The translations under genes were made by a program, and so were the position numbers. Of a DNA stretch of 64,000 nucleotides, positions 35,865 through 44,507 are shown piece after piece; the stretch's first letter is position 1; each line of letters begins with the position of its first letter. This stretch comes from Streptomyces sp. HUAS 15-9 (GTDB lineage Bacteria > Actinomycetota > Actinomycetes > Streptomycetales > Streptomycetaceae): positions 2,976,001 to 3,040,000 of the forward strand of contig NZ_CP106798.1 of NCBI RefSeq assembly GCF_025642155.1. The letters are read 5' to 3'. The notes beneath the pieces are model-generated. The model searched no databases. It worked only from the letters and a program-made list of their open reading frames with translations, and was not told the origin of the DNA.

Positions 35865-37166
35865 ATGGGCCGAATGAATGAGCCGCCGCGGTTGCCCGAA
35901 GGCAGCTTCGCCGCCTGGAGCCGCGACCGGCTGGCAGTGGCGCGCCGTGGCGCCGAGGAGTGCGGGGACGTCTGGCAGCTGGAGCCAGGTGTCTACGTGG
36001 CCGCTACGGCCGGGCCGTGTGAAGCGGTCCTGCACCGCGCGCAGGACTTCCCCAAGGCACCCTCGCCTCTCTTCCCGCCCTTGAAACGGTCGAGCGGAGC
36101 ACCGACGCCCGAGGAGCGTTCCCACGCTCACGCCGCCCGCATGCGCGGACTGCGACCGCAGACGGTTGCGGCCCGGATCGGTGAGATCGCGCCCAGGACC
36201 GATCTCTTTGCCGACCAGTGGCCCACGGACCAGGACGTCGAGATTCTGCCCCCGGTCCGGCACGCCCTGGCAGAGATCGGGGTGAGCTTTCTCTACTCCG
36301 AAGACGCTCCCACCCTGCTGCCCTTCGCCGCACAGCTCTTCCTTGCCCGGGAGGTGCTCGTACGCCCCTCACGCTGGGCATGGCCGCGCTGGATCCCCAC
36401 ACCGGCACGGCGGTTCCGCACACAGCAGCAAGTCGCCTTCACCGACGCTCTGCGGCCCATCATCCGCCGGCGCCGTTCATCGGGCCGACTCGGTGACGAC
36501 GTGCTGGGGCTGATGCTCCAGCCCTCTCCCCGCTACGGCCTGCTGCCGGAAGAGGCCGTCCTCGACACTCTCCCCGCAATCACGGTCGCCACCTTCGAGA
36601 CACCTACCCGGGCAGCCGGATGGATCCTGCTCCACCTGGCCCGGTACCCCCAGGCAGCGAGCCGCGTCGCGGCCGAAGCCGCCCTGCTGCCGGCGGACCC
36701 GGCCGCGACGACCAGCGCCCACCTCGACAGCCTGCACTACACCGAGGCACTGGTACGCGAGGTGCTCCGGCTGTACCCCCCGAGCTGGCTGCTGACCCGG
36801 CGCGCCACGCGACAGACCGAGCTCGCCGACTACACCATCGACGCCGGATCCACCGTTCTCGTCTGCCCCTACACCGCCCACCGCGACGCACGGGAACACA
36901 GCGAGCCGGACGAGTTCCAGCCCGAGCGCTGGCTCGAAGATCCGGACTCACCGGCGAAACCCGGGGTCTTCCTCTCCTTCGGTACCGGCCCGCACGGCTG
37001 CGAAGGAGCCGCTCTGGCCATGGCGATGCTGACGCTCCTGACCGCGCAGACCGCCCGCCGCTACCACTTGAGCGAGCCGGCCGGACCGGAACCCAGCTAC
37101 CAGGTCGCCACCTTCGAAGGTCTCGCAACCGTCGGCCTGCGCCTGCGTGCCACCGTGCGCAGCTGA
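35865..37166 (+). CDS. Cytochrome P450
   Basis: A 433-residue soluble bacterial P450 (heme-thiolate monooxygenase or oxidative coupling enzyme using ferredoxin electrons). ATG 35865 has AGGGA 7 bases upstream. I-helix: LPAITVATFETPTRAAGWIL, in which the usual acid-Thr pair appears as E-T; K-helix ExxR: EALVREVLRLYPPSWLL; heme loop: FLSFGTGPHGCEGAALAMAM with the proximal Cys. No ferredoxin gene lies nearby. It is 102 bases downstream of the aromatic-rich 33-residue peptide and convergent with the GNAT gene, so these two form an isolated unit. A macrocyclising role is inferred from context. Confidence 0.92.
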   Translation: MGRMNEPPRLPEGSFAAWSRDRLAVARRGAEECGDVWQLEPGVYVAATAGPCEAVLHRAQDFPKAPSPLFPPLKRSSGAPTPEERSHAHAARMRGLRPQTVAARIGEIAPRTDLFADQWPTDQDVEILPPVRHALAEIGVSFLYSEDAPTLLPFAAQLFLAREVLVRPSRWAWPRWIPTPARRFRTQQQVAFTDALRPIIRRRRSSGRLGDDVLGLMLQPSPRYGLLPEEAVLDTLPAITVATFETPTRAAGWILLHLARYPQAASRVAAEAALLPADPAATTSAHLDSLHYTEALVREVLRLYPPSWLLTRRATRQTELADYTIDAGSTVLVCPYTAHRDAREHSEPDEFQPERWLEDPDSPAKPGVFLSFGTGPHGCEGAALAMAMLTLLTAQTARRYHLSEPAGPEPSYQVATFEGLATVGLRLRATVRS

Positions 37167-37187
37167 GGGCGCGCTCGGACGGACGGC

Positions 37188-37745
37188 TCATGGTTCGCTC
37201 ATCGTGTGTCGCTGGTCGAACTCGTCGGCGAGCATGCCCATCATGACGAGGTCGTGGTGCCGACCGGCGAAGAAGACGTGTTCCCGCAGGCACCCCTCCT
37301 CGGTGAAGCCGAGCCGGCGGAAAAGCGCCAGCGACGCCATGTTGTGGGCGAAGATCGCTGCCAGGCATTTGTGATAGCGCCGCTCGGCAAACATGAAGCG
37401 CAGCAGCAGCACCAGGGCTTCTGTCGCGTAGCCCTTGCGCCGGTGGTCGGCACCGATCGTGACATCACACTCGAACCAGCCTGAACGAGGGCCGGTGCGA
37501 TGCGAGCCGACTGTGCCGACCAGCTCTCCCCCGACCGTCGTTTCGACTGCCAGCCGGAAGCGGTCGTCATCACACTCGGCGACGGCTTGCTCCTTCGCCC
37601 AGGCACGGTAGCTCTCGGCGGACCGGGGTAGATCCAGCCGGCTTTCTCGCCGCCCGTCATCGTCGGCGAAGCGCGCGAACGCCGCCCAGTCGTCGGGCTC
37701 GATGGCGCGTAGGCGTACCCGATGGCCGGTCCAGGACGATGCCAT
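37188..37745 (-). CDS. GNAT-family N-acetyltransferase (RimJ/RimL type)
   Basis: A 185-residue acetyltransferase using acetyl-CoA. ATG 37745 starts the protein at the usual place (MASSWTGHRVRLRAIEPDDW). Motif A is ECDVTIGADHRRKGYATEAL (R-R-K-G-Y-A) and motif B region is HNMASLALFRRLGFTEEGCL followed by R-E-H, typical of RimJ/L-like enzymes. A longer form from GTG 37784 is possible. It lies 47 bases downstream of the FkbM gene, probably the same transcript, and converges on the P450. Confidence 0.88.
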   Translation of the reverse strand: MASSWTGHRVRLRAIEPDDWAAFARFADDDGRRESRLDLPRSAESYRAWAKEQAVAECDDDRFRLAVETTVGGELVGTVGSHRTGPRSGWFECDVTIGADHRRKGYATEALVLLLRFMFAERRYHKCLAAIFAHNMASLALFRRLGFTEEGCLREHVFFAGRHHDLVMMGMLADEFDQRHTMSEP

Positions 37746-37792
37746 GCCCAATTTGATCACGCTGCTGCGCGCGCGACCACTCACAGCGGGCG

Positions 37793-38593
37793 TCAGGGCC
37801 TGACCGCGAACACCATGCCGATGTCACCGGCCTGCTGCACCGGGTCCTGCTCGGTGCTGACTGTGAAGCCGTGCGTGAGGAGGACCTCGCAGACCGTGTC
37901 GCGGTTCTGCTGCCAGCGCTCCACCTCGACGACGGCCTGACGGACCAGTGGCCAATGCCGTTCCTCGATACCGCTGAGCACATCGAGTTCGGCGCCTTCC
38001 ACATCGACCTTCAGCAGGTCGATACGGTCGATGCCCTGCTCGTCGAGCACTGATGACAGGGGCCTGACCTTCACCCGGTGCGTCTCGAGCCGCCGCATCA
38101 CCCGGAGCTTGCGGCCGACGAGAAGAGTGAGGACGGGCGCGGGTACGCGGCGCAGGACCGGTCCCAGGCCGCCCTGACGGATCATCTCGACGACGCTGGC
38201 GGTGACCCTACGCCGCTCGGCCTCGATGTTCCCCTGATCCCGCGAGGAGGACGAGAAGATCGTGGCGGCCGGAACGTAACTGAAATCGAGCTCGTCGTCA
38301 CGGGACGCCAGGCCATAAGGGAGCGCGGTCAGACGTCCGTTGAAGAATTCGCGAGCATTGCGTTCGAGCGTCGCGTGCAGTGGCGGCACCGGCTCGAAGG
38401 CGTAGATCCGTACGTCCCCGTCCAGCCGCTCATAGACGGCCGCCGAGAACACACCGATGTTGGCACCCACGTCGAGCACCGTCGCGCCCGGCGCGCACTC
38501 GACGCCGTGGGCGAAGTAGCCGCCCACCTCCTCACGCAGGAAGGACGCCTCCCAACGATTGATACTGTGCAGTTCAATCGCACTCATGGCCAT
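37793..38593 (-). CDS. FkbM-family methyltransferase
   Basis: A 266-residue SAM-dependent methyltransferase. ATG 38593 gives MAMSAIELHSINRWEASFLR; ATG 38587 is equally possible and neither has a good ribosome site, so leaderless expression is conceivable. Motifs: GATVLDVGANIGVFSAAVYE (SAM-binding), IYAFEPVPPLHATLERNARE, and RIDLLKVDVEGAELDVLSGI (the FkbM KxDvEGxE motif). These enzymes O-methylate sugars or natural products. It is upstream of the GNAT gene and near the P450/peptide unit, but on the opposite strand. Confidence 0.88.
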   Translation of the reverse strand: MAMSAIELHSINRWEASFLREEVGGYFAHGVECAPGATVLDVGANIGVFSAAVYERLDGDVRIYAFEPVPPLHATLERNAREFFNGRLTALPYGLASRDDELDFSYVPAATIFSSSSRDQGNIEAERRRVTASVVEMIRQGGLGPVLRRVPAPVLTLLVGRKLRVMRRLETHRVKVRPLSSVLDEQGIDRIDLLKVDVEGAELDVLSGIEERHWPLVRQAVVEVERWQQNRDTVCEVLLTHGFTVSTEQDPVQQAGDIGMVFAVRP

Positions 38594-38649
38594 GACAAGT
38601 TGATGTATCAGGCTTGGAGTCAACAATCCAGCCCGCACGCTTCACTTCG

Positions 38650-38686
38650 CCCGCCGGCGCCCCTGATCCACAGGGGCGTCGGCGGG
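38650..38686. terminator. 16-bp hairpin upstream of the FkbM gene
   Basis: CCCGCCGGCGCCCCTG (38650-38665) pairs with 38671-38686 with one G-T wobble, flanked by a TTCAC/TGAA extension. No gene ends here on either strand, so it may mark the old end of a lost gene. The remaining 38700-39003 stretch holds no gene I can support. Confidence 0.6.
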
Positions 38687-39003
38687 TGAAGACACGAAGC
38701 TCGGCGCGCGTGGCCACTCCCGCGCAGCGGGCGTGCCATCCCGCCGCGGACGCTGTATTCATCACATACCGGCCATATGGCCACCGGTGAGCCCCGGAGC
38801 CGGAGCCGGCACGCAGAAAACCTCCAGACGAGCAGGTACGCAACAGTGAAAGCGACCATGCGCCTCGACCGGTGCACGGTGATGGTGCGTGCATACACCG
38901 CAGCGACGGGCGCCGTGGAGGGGTTCGAGCGTCAGCGTTCCACAGGCGCGCACCGAAAGCGGAAGGGCCCCTGCGTTCCCTACTGCGCACGAGGCCCGAC
39001 CAG

Positions 39004-39087
39004 CTACTTGTTGACCACAGTCAAAGGCAGGAGCTTCTTACCCGTCGGACCCACCTGGATGTTCGTGTCCATGGCGGGCCATACTCC
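39004..39087 (-). other. Attachment-site copy A: radical SAM gene 3'-end relic beside the integrase
   Basis: Read on the minus strand, this segment encodes GVWPAMDTNIQVGPTGKKLL then PLTVVNK and a stop (39006-39004). The intact radical SAM gene ends GVCPQMDTAIQIGPTGKKLL then PLTVKNVGPTP. The match covers about 26 codons at amino-acid level with many silent differences. It sits 30 bases from the start of the serine recombinase gene, the expected place for an attachment site. I therefore call it the left boundary of the integrated element. Confidence 0.7.
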
Positions 39088-39117
39088 AACGAAGCCATAT
39101 CCGCTACGGTGCTGGTC

Positions 39118-40737
39118 ATGGCGAAGCGAACGAGGACGCGCACAGCAACTGATCGCGCACAGTACTCAGTTGAGGCCGAGTGGACCGGGGCGGACTTAGC
39201 GCTCTTGGAGGAGCTGAAAAGGGCCGACGCGCTCTTACCCGACGACGCCCCACGAGCCCTGTTGTCCGTACGACTGTCCGTGCTCACTGACGACACGACG
39301 TCACCCGTCCGGCAGGAACTCGACCTCCGGAAGCTGGCCCTGGACCGCGGCAGCCGAGTCGTCGGCGTGGCCAGCGATCTGAACGTGTCAGCCACGAAGG
39401 TTCCGCCGTGGAAGCGCAAGGAACTCGGCGACTGGCTGAACAACAGGGCACCAGAGTTCGATGAGATCCTTTTCTGGAAGCTGGACCGCTTCGTACGGCG
39501 GCTCAGTGACCTCAGCACCATGATCGACTGGTGCCTGAAGTACGGGAAGAACCTCGTCTCCAAGAATGACTCGATCGACCTGACCACCACGGCCGGGAAG
39601 ATCATGGTCACGATCATCGGTGGCATCGCCGAGATCGAGGCGGCCAACACGAGCACGCGCGTCGCCAGTCTGTGGAACTACGTCAAGACACAGACTGACT
39701 GGCTTGTGGGTAAGCCCGCATACGGCTACGCGACGGCGGAGAACGAGGACGGCAGGGTTGTTCTCGTCATCGACCAGGATGCGTACCGGGCACTGCATTG
39801 GTGCCGCAAGGCCGCTATGAGGCCGAAGCCCGCTTCTGCACGTCGCATGGTCAAGGTGCTCGTACGAGCCGGCGTCTGCGGACCGGGGCTGACCGCGTCG
39901 ACGATGCTCCGACGCCTCAGGAACCCAGCACTCATGGGCTACCGCGTAGAAGAAGAGAAGAACGGGGGCCTGCGCCGCTCGAAGATGGTCCTCGGTAGCG
40001 ACGCTCAGCCCATCCGGGTGGCCGATCCGATCTTCAGCGAGGAAGAGTACGACAGCCTTCAGAAGGCCCTGGATCGCAGAGCCAAGGACCAGCCCACGCG
40101 GCGTCCCGGTGGCGCGACGAAGTTCCTCGGTGTGCTGATCTGCCACGACTGTCGCTCGAACATGACCGTGCAGAAGAATCGGGTCAATGAACGGACCTAT
40201 GCGTACTTGCGGTGCGGCAAATGCAAGGCCGGAGGCCACGGCGCCCCTAACCCCTATGAGATCTACGACAAACTCGTGGCCGACGTTCTGACAGTCCTGG
40301 GCGACGAGCCGGTCATGACACGCGAGTACAGACAGGGCGCCGACGCCCGCAAGGAACTACAGCGGCTGGAACAGTCAATCAGCTACTACATGACGGGCTT
40401 GGAGCCCGGAGGCCGATTCACGAAGACCCGCTTCACCAAAGAGAAGGCTGAGAAGACACTGGACGACCTCATCAAGCAGTTGGAGGCCATCGACCCGGAG
40501 TCCACGAAGGACCGATGGGTAGCCGTGCACCACGGCAAGACCTTCCGGCAGCACTGGGAAGAGGGCGGAATAGAGGCCATGGCCGCCGATCTACTCAGGG
40601 TCGGCGTCAAGTGCGTGATCAAGCGGAGCAAAATGAAGGGCGTTCGCGCCCCACAAATCCACATGAAGCTCATGATCCCTAGGGACGTGCGCGACCGGCT
40701 GATCCTCAAAGAGGACGACTTCGCTGAGGCGTTCTGA
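39118..40737 (+). CDS. int: Large serine recombinase (site-specific integrase)
   Basis: A 539-residue integrase/resolvase-type recombinase. ATG 39118 is the first Met after attachment copy A. The N-terminal catalytic domain has LLSVRLSVLTDDTTSPVRQE (nucleophile Ser in R-L-S), DEILFWKLDRFVRRLSDLST (D-R-x-x-R) and GKIMVTIIGGIAEIEAANTS. The recombinase domain follows (NPALMGYR...), then a zinc ribbon (LGVLICHDCRSN ... YLRCGKCKAG) and a coiled-coil C-terminus (QRLEQSISYYMTGLEPGGRF). The length and order fit phage/ICE large serine recombinases. Its site is presumably in the radical SAM gene. Confidence 0.92.
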   Translation: MAKRTRTRTATDRAQYSVEAEWTGADLALLEELKRADALLPDDAPRALLSVRLSVLTDDTTSPVRQELDLRKLALDRGSRVVGVASDLNVSATKVPPWKRKELGDWLNNRAPEFDEILFWKLDRFVRRLSDLSTMIDWCLKYGKNLVSKNDSIDLTTTAGKIMVTIIGGIAEIEAANTSTRVASLWNYVKTQTDWLVGKPAYGYATAENEDGRVVLVIDQDAYRALHWCRKAAMRPKPASARRMVKVLVRAGVCGPGLTASTMLRRLRNPALMGYRVEEEKNGGLRRSKMVLGSDAQPIRVADPIFSEEEYDSLQKALDRRAKDQPTRRPGGATKFLGVLICHDCRSNMTVQKNRVNERTYAYLRCGKCKAGGHGAPNPYEIYDKLVADVLTVLGDEPVMTREYRQGADARKELQRLEQSISYYMTGLEPGGRFTKTRFTKEKAEKTLDDLIKQLEAIDPESTKDRWVAVHHGKTFRQHWEEGGIEAMAADLLRVGVKCVIKRSKMKGVRAPQIHMKLMIPRDVRDRLILKEDDFAEAF

Positions 40738-40765
40738 TCGCTGCTGGTCGGCAAACGAACGGAGC

Positions 40766-40790
40766 CGCCCATCCAGCGACTGGGTGGGCG
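40766..40790. terminator. Hairpin between int and the convergent small gene
   Basis: CGCCCATCCAG (40766-40776) pairs with CTGGGTGGGCG (40780-40790) with one wobble. It lies 29 bases past the integrase stop and just before the stop of the minus-strand gene at 40799, so it can serve both. Confidence 0.7.
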
Positions 40791-40798
40791 TCTCGACG

Positions 40799-40966
40799 TC
40801 ACGAGAACCACGACGCAGGGTCAAACGGCTCTTCCGTTCCATCATCGTCAACGATCACAATTTCGCTCTGGATCAGGGGCATCTGTCTGTCGTCGGAGCG
40901 CTGGAGATACAACGCACGCTGAGGCTGCTGCGAGTCACGTTCAGGCAGAGCAGCTATCAGCACCAC
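40799..40966 (-). CDS. Small acidic protein after repSA, candidate directionality factor
   Basis: A 55-residue protein overlapping the end of repSA: GTG 40966 (or 40963) lies within the last codons of repSA and is preceded by AGGGGGA, so translational coupling is likely. Sequence: VVLIAALPERDSQQPQRALY ... QMPLIQSEIVIVDDDGTEEP ... ASWFS. It has a very acidic centre and no helix-turn-helix. In AICEs the gene between rep and int is usually xis; with a serine integrase the partner would be an RDF, and RDFs have no common fold. The role is a guess from position. Confidence 0.5.
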   Translation of the reverse strand: MVLIAALPERDSQQPQRALYLQRSDDRQMPLIQSEIVIVDDDGTEEPFDPASWFS

Positions 40967-42437
40967 TCCCCCTCTTGCACCGTGGCCAGGGCCAACCGCC
41001 GGGACTCCGCAAGGTCCTCTGCGATGCCAGCAGCAATGAGTGCTGCGCCGGGGGTGTGGCCGCAGCCGACGTAGCGCCACTGTCGTTCGGTGATTGCGTC
41101 GGGTAGGTCGGTGTGGCCCTGATGGTGGGCACGGTCAGCTCGGAGTGCTGCGTAGGTGGTGGAGTAGGCGCGGGACTTGGTGAGGATGTGGCCCCGGTAG
41201 CCGAGGGTGTGTACCCAGTTCCTCAACCGTAGGTGTCCGTATTCGGGAAGCCCGCCGAGGCGCCAGCAGGTGCACATGAGGACGCGGACATGTGGGCTGA
41301 CGGGCACCCTGCCGATGTCGTCCCAGGTGGTGAGCCGGTGGTCGGTGCCGGCGCCTGTCTCGCTCGCGCCTTTGGTGACGTACTTGGCCACGTACGCGGC
41401 CACCGCATCGTCGTCAGGTCCGTCACCGTCGGCGCGCAGCGGCCGGGCATCGATCTGAGCGCCCCAGCGCAAGGCCTGCTCACCCACGACCAGGCTGTAG
41501 GGGGCGCAGACCAGAACCCGCCGGGCGGAGTCCCGCACAGCGTCGATGAGCAGGTCCGCAGTGCCCCAGGCCGGGGGTTCATCGTCGGGTCCGTTCGGGC
41601 CGTCGAGGCGTACGACGGCGTGCACGTGGACGGCCGCCCGCTTCTGGTACTCGGCGACGCGGGCGAAGGACAGCCGGGCGTGCCGGGCGAAGTGGGACTG
41701 CACGAGGCCGACCGAGGAGGCGATGCGTCGGCGGACGTCGATGACGAACCGGTCCCACAGCTGCGAGGCGTGCGCGTGCCACAACACATGGCCCGTGTAG
41801 TCGTAGCAGTCGGGGCAGAGCGGTTGTCCGACGACCGGCGCGTCCAGGGCGTGCACGGCACCGCAGCAAAGGGGGCGTCCGTGTTCACACGTTCCGCCGT
41901 CGCGGCGGGGACGGCACTTTTCCCCAGACTTGTGGACGGGCCCGAAGGACGGGGCGGTAAGGGTGACGAAGAGCCGCGGGCGGTGGCGGACCGAGTCAGG
42001 GACGTTCTTACCGCCGAGGAGGCCCGCACGGACGAGGTGGAAGGTATCTCCGGCGTGGAGGCGGGAGCAGGCTGGGCAGACGGTTGCGCGGCGGTTGCGG
42101 CAGCGGACAAGGAGGCGTTCGCCGGGTTCGTCCCGGGTGTCGTAGTGGTGGAGGATCTCGCCGGTTGTGCCGTCCAGGGTGGTGGTCGATCCGGAGAGGT
42201 GGACGGGGTGGGCGCAGCCGCCGGTTGCGGTGATCTGCTCCAGCCAGCGGGGGAAGTCGGGGTCTTGGGCGAGGCGTATTGCGTCGCGGTCTGCTTCGGG
42301 GAGCTGGCGCAGGCGCGCCGCGCGGTCGAGGGCGGCGCGCCTGTCAGCCGGGGTGAGCTCGGGGGTGATGGTGGTGACCTTCCGGGGTGGGCCGCCGAAG
42401 CGGCACGGTGGGTGGGTGGTGGTGCGCCGTGGGTCAT
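40957..42437 (-). CDS. repSA: RepSA-like HUH replication initiator (5' frame uncertain)
   Basis: Rolling-circle replication initiator of actinomycete integrative elements. Conserved parts: RLAQDPDFPRWLEQITATGG, a Cys-rich zinc region (VRCRNRRATVCPACSRLHAG and CEHGRPLCC), the HUH motif in KRAAVHVHAVVRLDG and the Tyr motif VAAYVAKYVTKGASETGAG. ATG 42437 has a perfect GGAGG, but it is one frame off from the conserved domain, which has no start codon of its own until GTG 42570 inside the upstream gene. Either one base has been lost in the CCACCACCCACCC tract or translation begins unconventionally. As given, the coordinates assume a single frame correction. Confidence 0.8.
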
Positions 42438-42476
42438 GGGGATCACCTCCGGTGTGCGGTCGGGTGGGTTGGGGGT

Positions 42477-42590
42477 TCAGCGGATGGTTCCGGTGCCCCG
42501 GCAGACGCGGCAGCGCCGCACTCGGCCGGTCCAGGTCTTGCGGGCTCCGTCGCCCTTGCACTGGGGGCACCTCACGCGAGGCATGGGCAT
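42477..42590 (-). CDS. Small zinc-ribbon protein of the integrative element
   Basis: A 37-residue peptide MPMPRVRCPQCKGDGARKTW ... CRVCRGTGTIR. Two CxxC-x-G-x-G knuckles (CPQCKGDG and CRVCRGTG) resemble half of a DnaJ-type zinc finger. ATG 42590 (or 42584) lies between the small membrane protein gene and repSA, where such tiny zinc proteins occur in other AICEs. Too short for most gene finders. Function unknown. Confidence 0.7.
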   Translation of the reverse strand: MPMPRVRCPQCKGDGARKTWTGRVRRCRVCRGTGTIR

Positions 42591-42609
42591 AGCCGTGCGT
42601 CCTTCCTGA

Positions 42610-42807
42610 TCAGAAGTGGGCGAAACCGCTGAGAATCCAGGTCATGAAGCCGTTGATCATGAGGCTGACCGGGGTCTGGCCGAGGTACATGCCGAACAGG
42701 GCGATGCAGGCCGCCTCCCAGCTCCGCACGTCGCGGGAGCGGACGAGGAGGAAGGTGATGATCCCGAAGACCACCACGAGGGACACGGCTGTACCGGTGC
42801 TGATCAC
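42610..42807 (-). CDS. Small membrane protein of the transfer operon
   Basis: A 65-residue protein with two membrane helices (TGTAVSLVVVFGIITFLLVR and CIALFGMYLGQTPVSLMING). GTG 42807 overlaps the tra stop (GTGA) and has AAGGAG 8 bases upstream, so it is coupled to tra. Position and size fit the Spd-type spread proteins that help intramycelial plasmid spread in Streptomyces. Confidence 0.75.
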   Translation of the reverse strand: MISTGTAVSLVVVFGIITFLLVRSRDVRSWEAACIALFGMYLGQTPVSLMINGFMTWILSGFAHF

Positions 42808-44108
42808 TTGTCGTCTCCTTCCGGCACCGCGAGCGCACGGTTTATGGCGGGCAGTTGGGAGGTCAGTGCGGCGTACTTCCTCGTGGTCGCGACGGCTTCA
42901 TCCGTGGGGGTGAGGTGGGAGCGGGCGCGGCTCCATCCGCCGTCCGGTCCGGTGCACACAGCCACGCCCCGCTCTTGCGCGGTGATCGACTGGGCGACGG
43001 CCACGGCATCCTTGTTCAGGTCGCCCAAGGTCATCTCGGCCGTGCCGGGGTCGTTGACCCGGTGGCAGATCCGGCCGCCGAGCTGCGCCCGCAGGGCGGT
43101 GACGCCGGGGCCGAGGTCGGAGCCGACCCGCTGGCCGGCCACGACCAGGTGGATGCCGAGCGCTGCCCCGAGCTGCGCCAGGCGGAGGAGGAGCGTGGAG
43201 CACTGCTCCGCTTCCGCCTTGCCTTCGCGGGTGCCGTCGGACAGGTACAGTTCCGCGATCTCGTCGACGATCACGACGACCGGCACCGGCCGCAGCTTGT
43301 CCGGGAGCTCCCAGATCGAGCGCACTCCGGCCGACCGGCACGCAGCCATCCGGTCCTGCATGTCGGCCACCAGCGCCGAGAGCACCGCGACAGCCTCACG
43401 TCGGCAGGTGGCCAGCGCGCTCAGCCGTCCGGTGAACAGGCCGAGTTCCATGCCGCCCTTGCAGTCGATGCCGACCAGGGCGACCCGCTGGGTGGCTAGT
43501 TGGGTGATCAGCCGCGCCAGCAGGGTGGACTTTCCGGAGCGTGTGGCCCCGACGATGAGCCAGTGGGGTACGAGCCGCAGGTGCATCACCCAGGCGCCGC
43601 CGCTCTCCAGGACGCCGATGAGCGCGGAGAGGAGTTCGGCCGGAGCCGTGGCTAAGCCCGGCCGCTCCAGCGGATCCGTCGCCGTGGCGGTCAGCAGCAC
43701 GAGCCCACGTTCCGGTGAGGTGACCCGGACGGCGTGGACCTTCCACGCGTGCACCAGAGCGTCCGCCGCCTTCATGTACGTCGCGGGGGTCTGGCCTGCG
43801 TGCAGCCGTACAGTCGCGGTCAGCCCGAGGCGGTTCGCCTTGGGGAAGGACAGCCGCGGAGTCACCGGCCGCAGCGGATCGCCCTTGACCACCAGGTCCC
43901 CGAGCAGTCCGCGCGGCGGGCGGTGGGAGACGGCCAGGTCGTTCAGCAGGGCGACCTTGCGCCAGGTCAGCAGCACCCGGAACGTGGTGGCCGGGTAGCC
44001 GATCAGGTACCAGTGCCAGGCCGGACGGTGCCGGCGCACCAGGTCGCCGACGACGAGCAGCCAGGCCGCTGCGGCGAGCGCGAAGGCGAGCAGGATCGGC
44101 CCCATCAC
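42804..44108 (-). CDS. tra: FtsK/SpoIIIE-type DNA translocase, conjugal transfer protein
   Basis: A 434-residue Tra protein (TraSA type) that moves double-stranded DNA between mycelia. Two N-terminal membrane segments (ILLAFALAAAAWLLVVGDLV) precede the motor: Walker A in WLIVGATRSGKSTLLARLIT, Walker B in PVVVIVDEIAELYLSDG and sensor-like LGIHLVVAGQRVGSDLGPGV, ending with RICHRVNDPGTAEMTLGDLN. GTG 44108 and ATG 44105 are adjacent; the upstream gene's stop overlaps them. This single-protein transfer system is the hallmark of AICEs. Confidence 0.93.
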   Translation of the reverse strand: MMGPILLAFALAAAAWLLVVGDLVRRHRPAWHWYLIGYPATTFRVLLTWRKVALLNDLAVSHRPPRGLLGDLVVKGDPLRPVTPRLSFPKANRLGLTATVRLHAGQTPATYMKAADALVHAWKVHAVRVTSPERGLVLLTATATDPLERPGLATAPAELLSALIGVLESGGAWVMHLRLVPHWLIVGATRSGKSTLLARLITQLATQRVALVGIDCKGGMELGLFTGRLSALATCRREAVAVLSALVADMQDRMAACRSAGVRSIWELPDKLRPVPVVVIVDEIAELYLSDGTREGKAEAEQCSTLLLRLAQLGAALGIHLVVAGQRVGSDLGPGVTALRAQLGGRICHRVNDPGTAEMTLGDLNKDAVAVAQSITAQERGVAVCTGPDGGWSRARSHLTPTDEAVATTRKYAALTSQLPAINRALAVPEGDDK

Positions 44109-44455
44109 GCGTCACCGCCCTTCGCGTGCGCCGCCGGGCCGCCGTGCACGGGGGTGATGGCGTCGGCGCGGAAGCTGACGCCGTGCCGCTCACCCATCGA
44201 CCACATGAACGCCGTCAGCCCGGTGACCTTGACGATCTGCCCTTCCTCGATGCCCTTGGGCTGGCCGCTGACGGCGATCTCGATGACGGAAATCCGCCGC
44301 CCGTCCTGCCGCACCGTGACGGCCACGGTCCAGACCGGGTTACCGTCCCGGTCCCTCTTCACCTCCTGTGTCTCGGAGTTGGTGATCTTCGCTTCAGGCG
44401 CGATGGCGCACCGCAGTACGCCCAGCCGCGCCGTGTCCACGGGAATGGACTGCAT
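44105..44455 (-). CDS. Conserved AICE protein upstream of tra
   Basis: A 116-residue soluble protein. ATG 44455 is chosen because GGGAGG lies 8 bases upstream. Sequence MQSIPVDTARLGVLRCAIAP ... DGNPVWTVAVTVRQDGRRIS ... VSGQPKGIEEGQIVKVTGLT suggests a small OB-fold-like beta protein. Such a gene commonly opens the tra operon in streptomycete integrative elements; its role is not known to me. Its stop overlaps the tra start (TGATG), so the two are translationally coupled. Confidence 0.75.
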   Translation of the reverse strand: MQSIPVDTARLGVLRCAIAPEAKITNSETQEVKRDRDGNPVWTVAVTVRQDGRRISVIEIAVSGQPKGIEEGQIVKVTGLTAFMWSMGERHGVSFRADAITPVHGGPAAHAKGGDA

Positions 44456-44507
44456 TTCCTTGGCCTCCCTGGCCACTCACGACGCCAGACTCAACCTGAC
44501 GTCACTT

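Noticed and set aside
39004..39087. Attachment copy A considered as a tRNA-gene att site, the usual AICE target
   Set aside because: The segment matches the 3' end of a protein-coding gene and has no tRNA features; the integrase is a serine recombinase, not a tyrosine one.
41233..42609. 458-codon plus-strand frame opposite repSA
   Set aside because: RepSA has zinc, HUH and Tyr motifs on the minus strand; the plus frame has none and is antisense.
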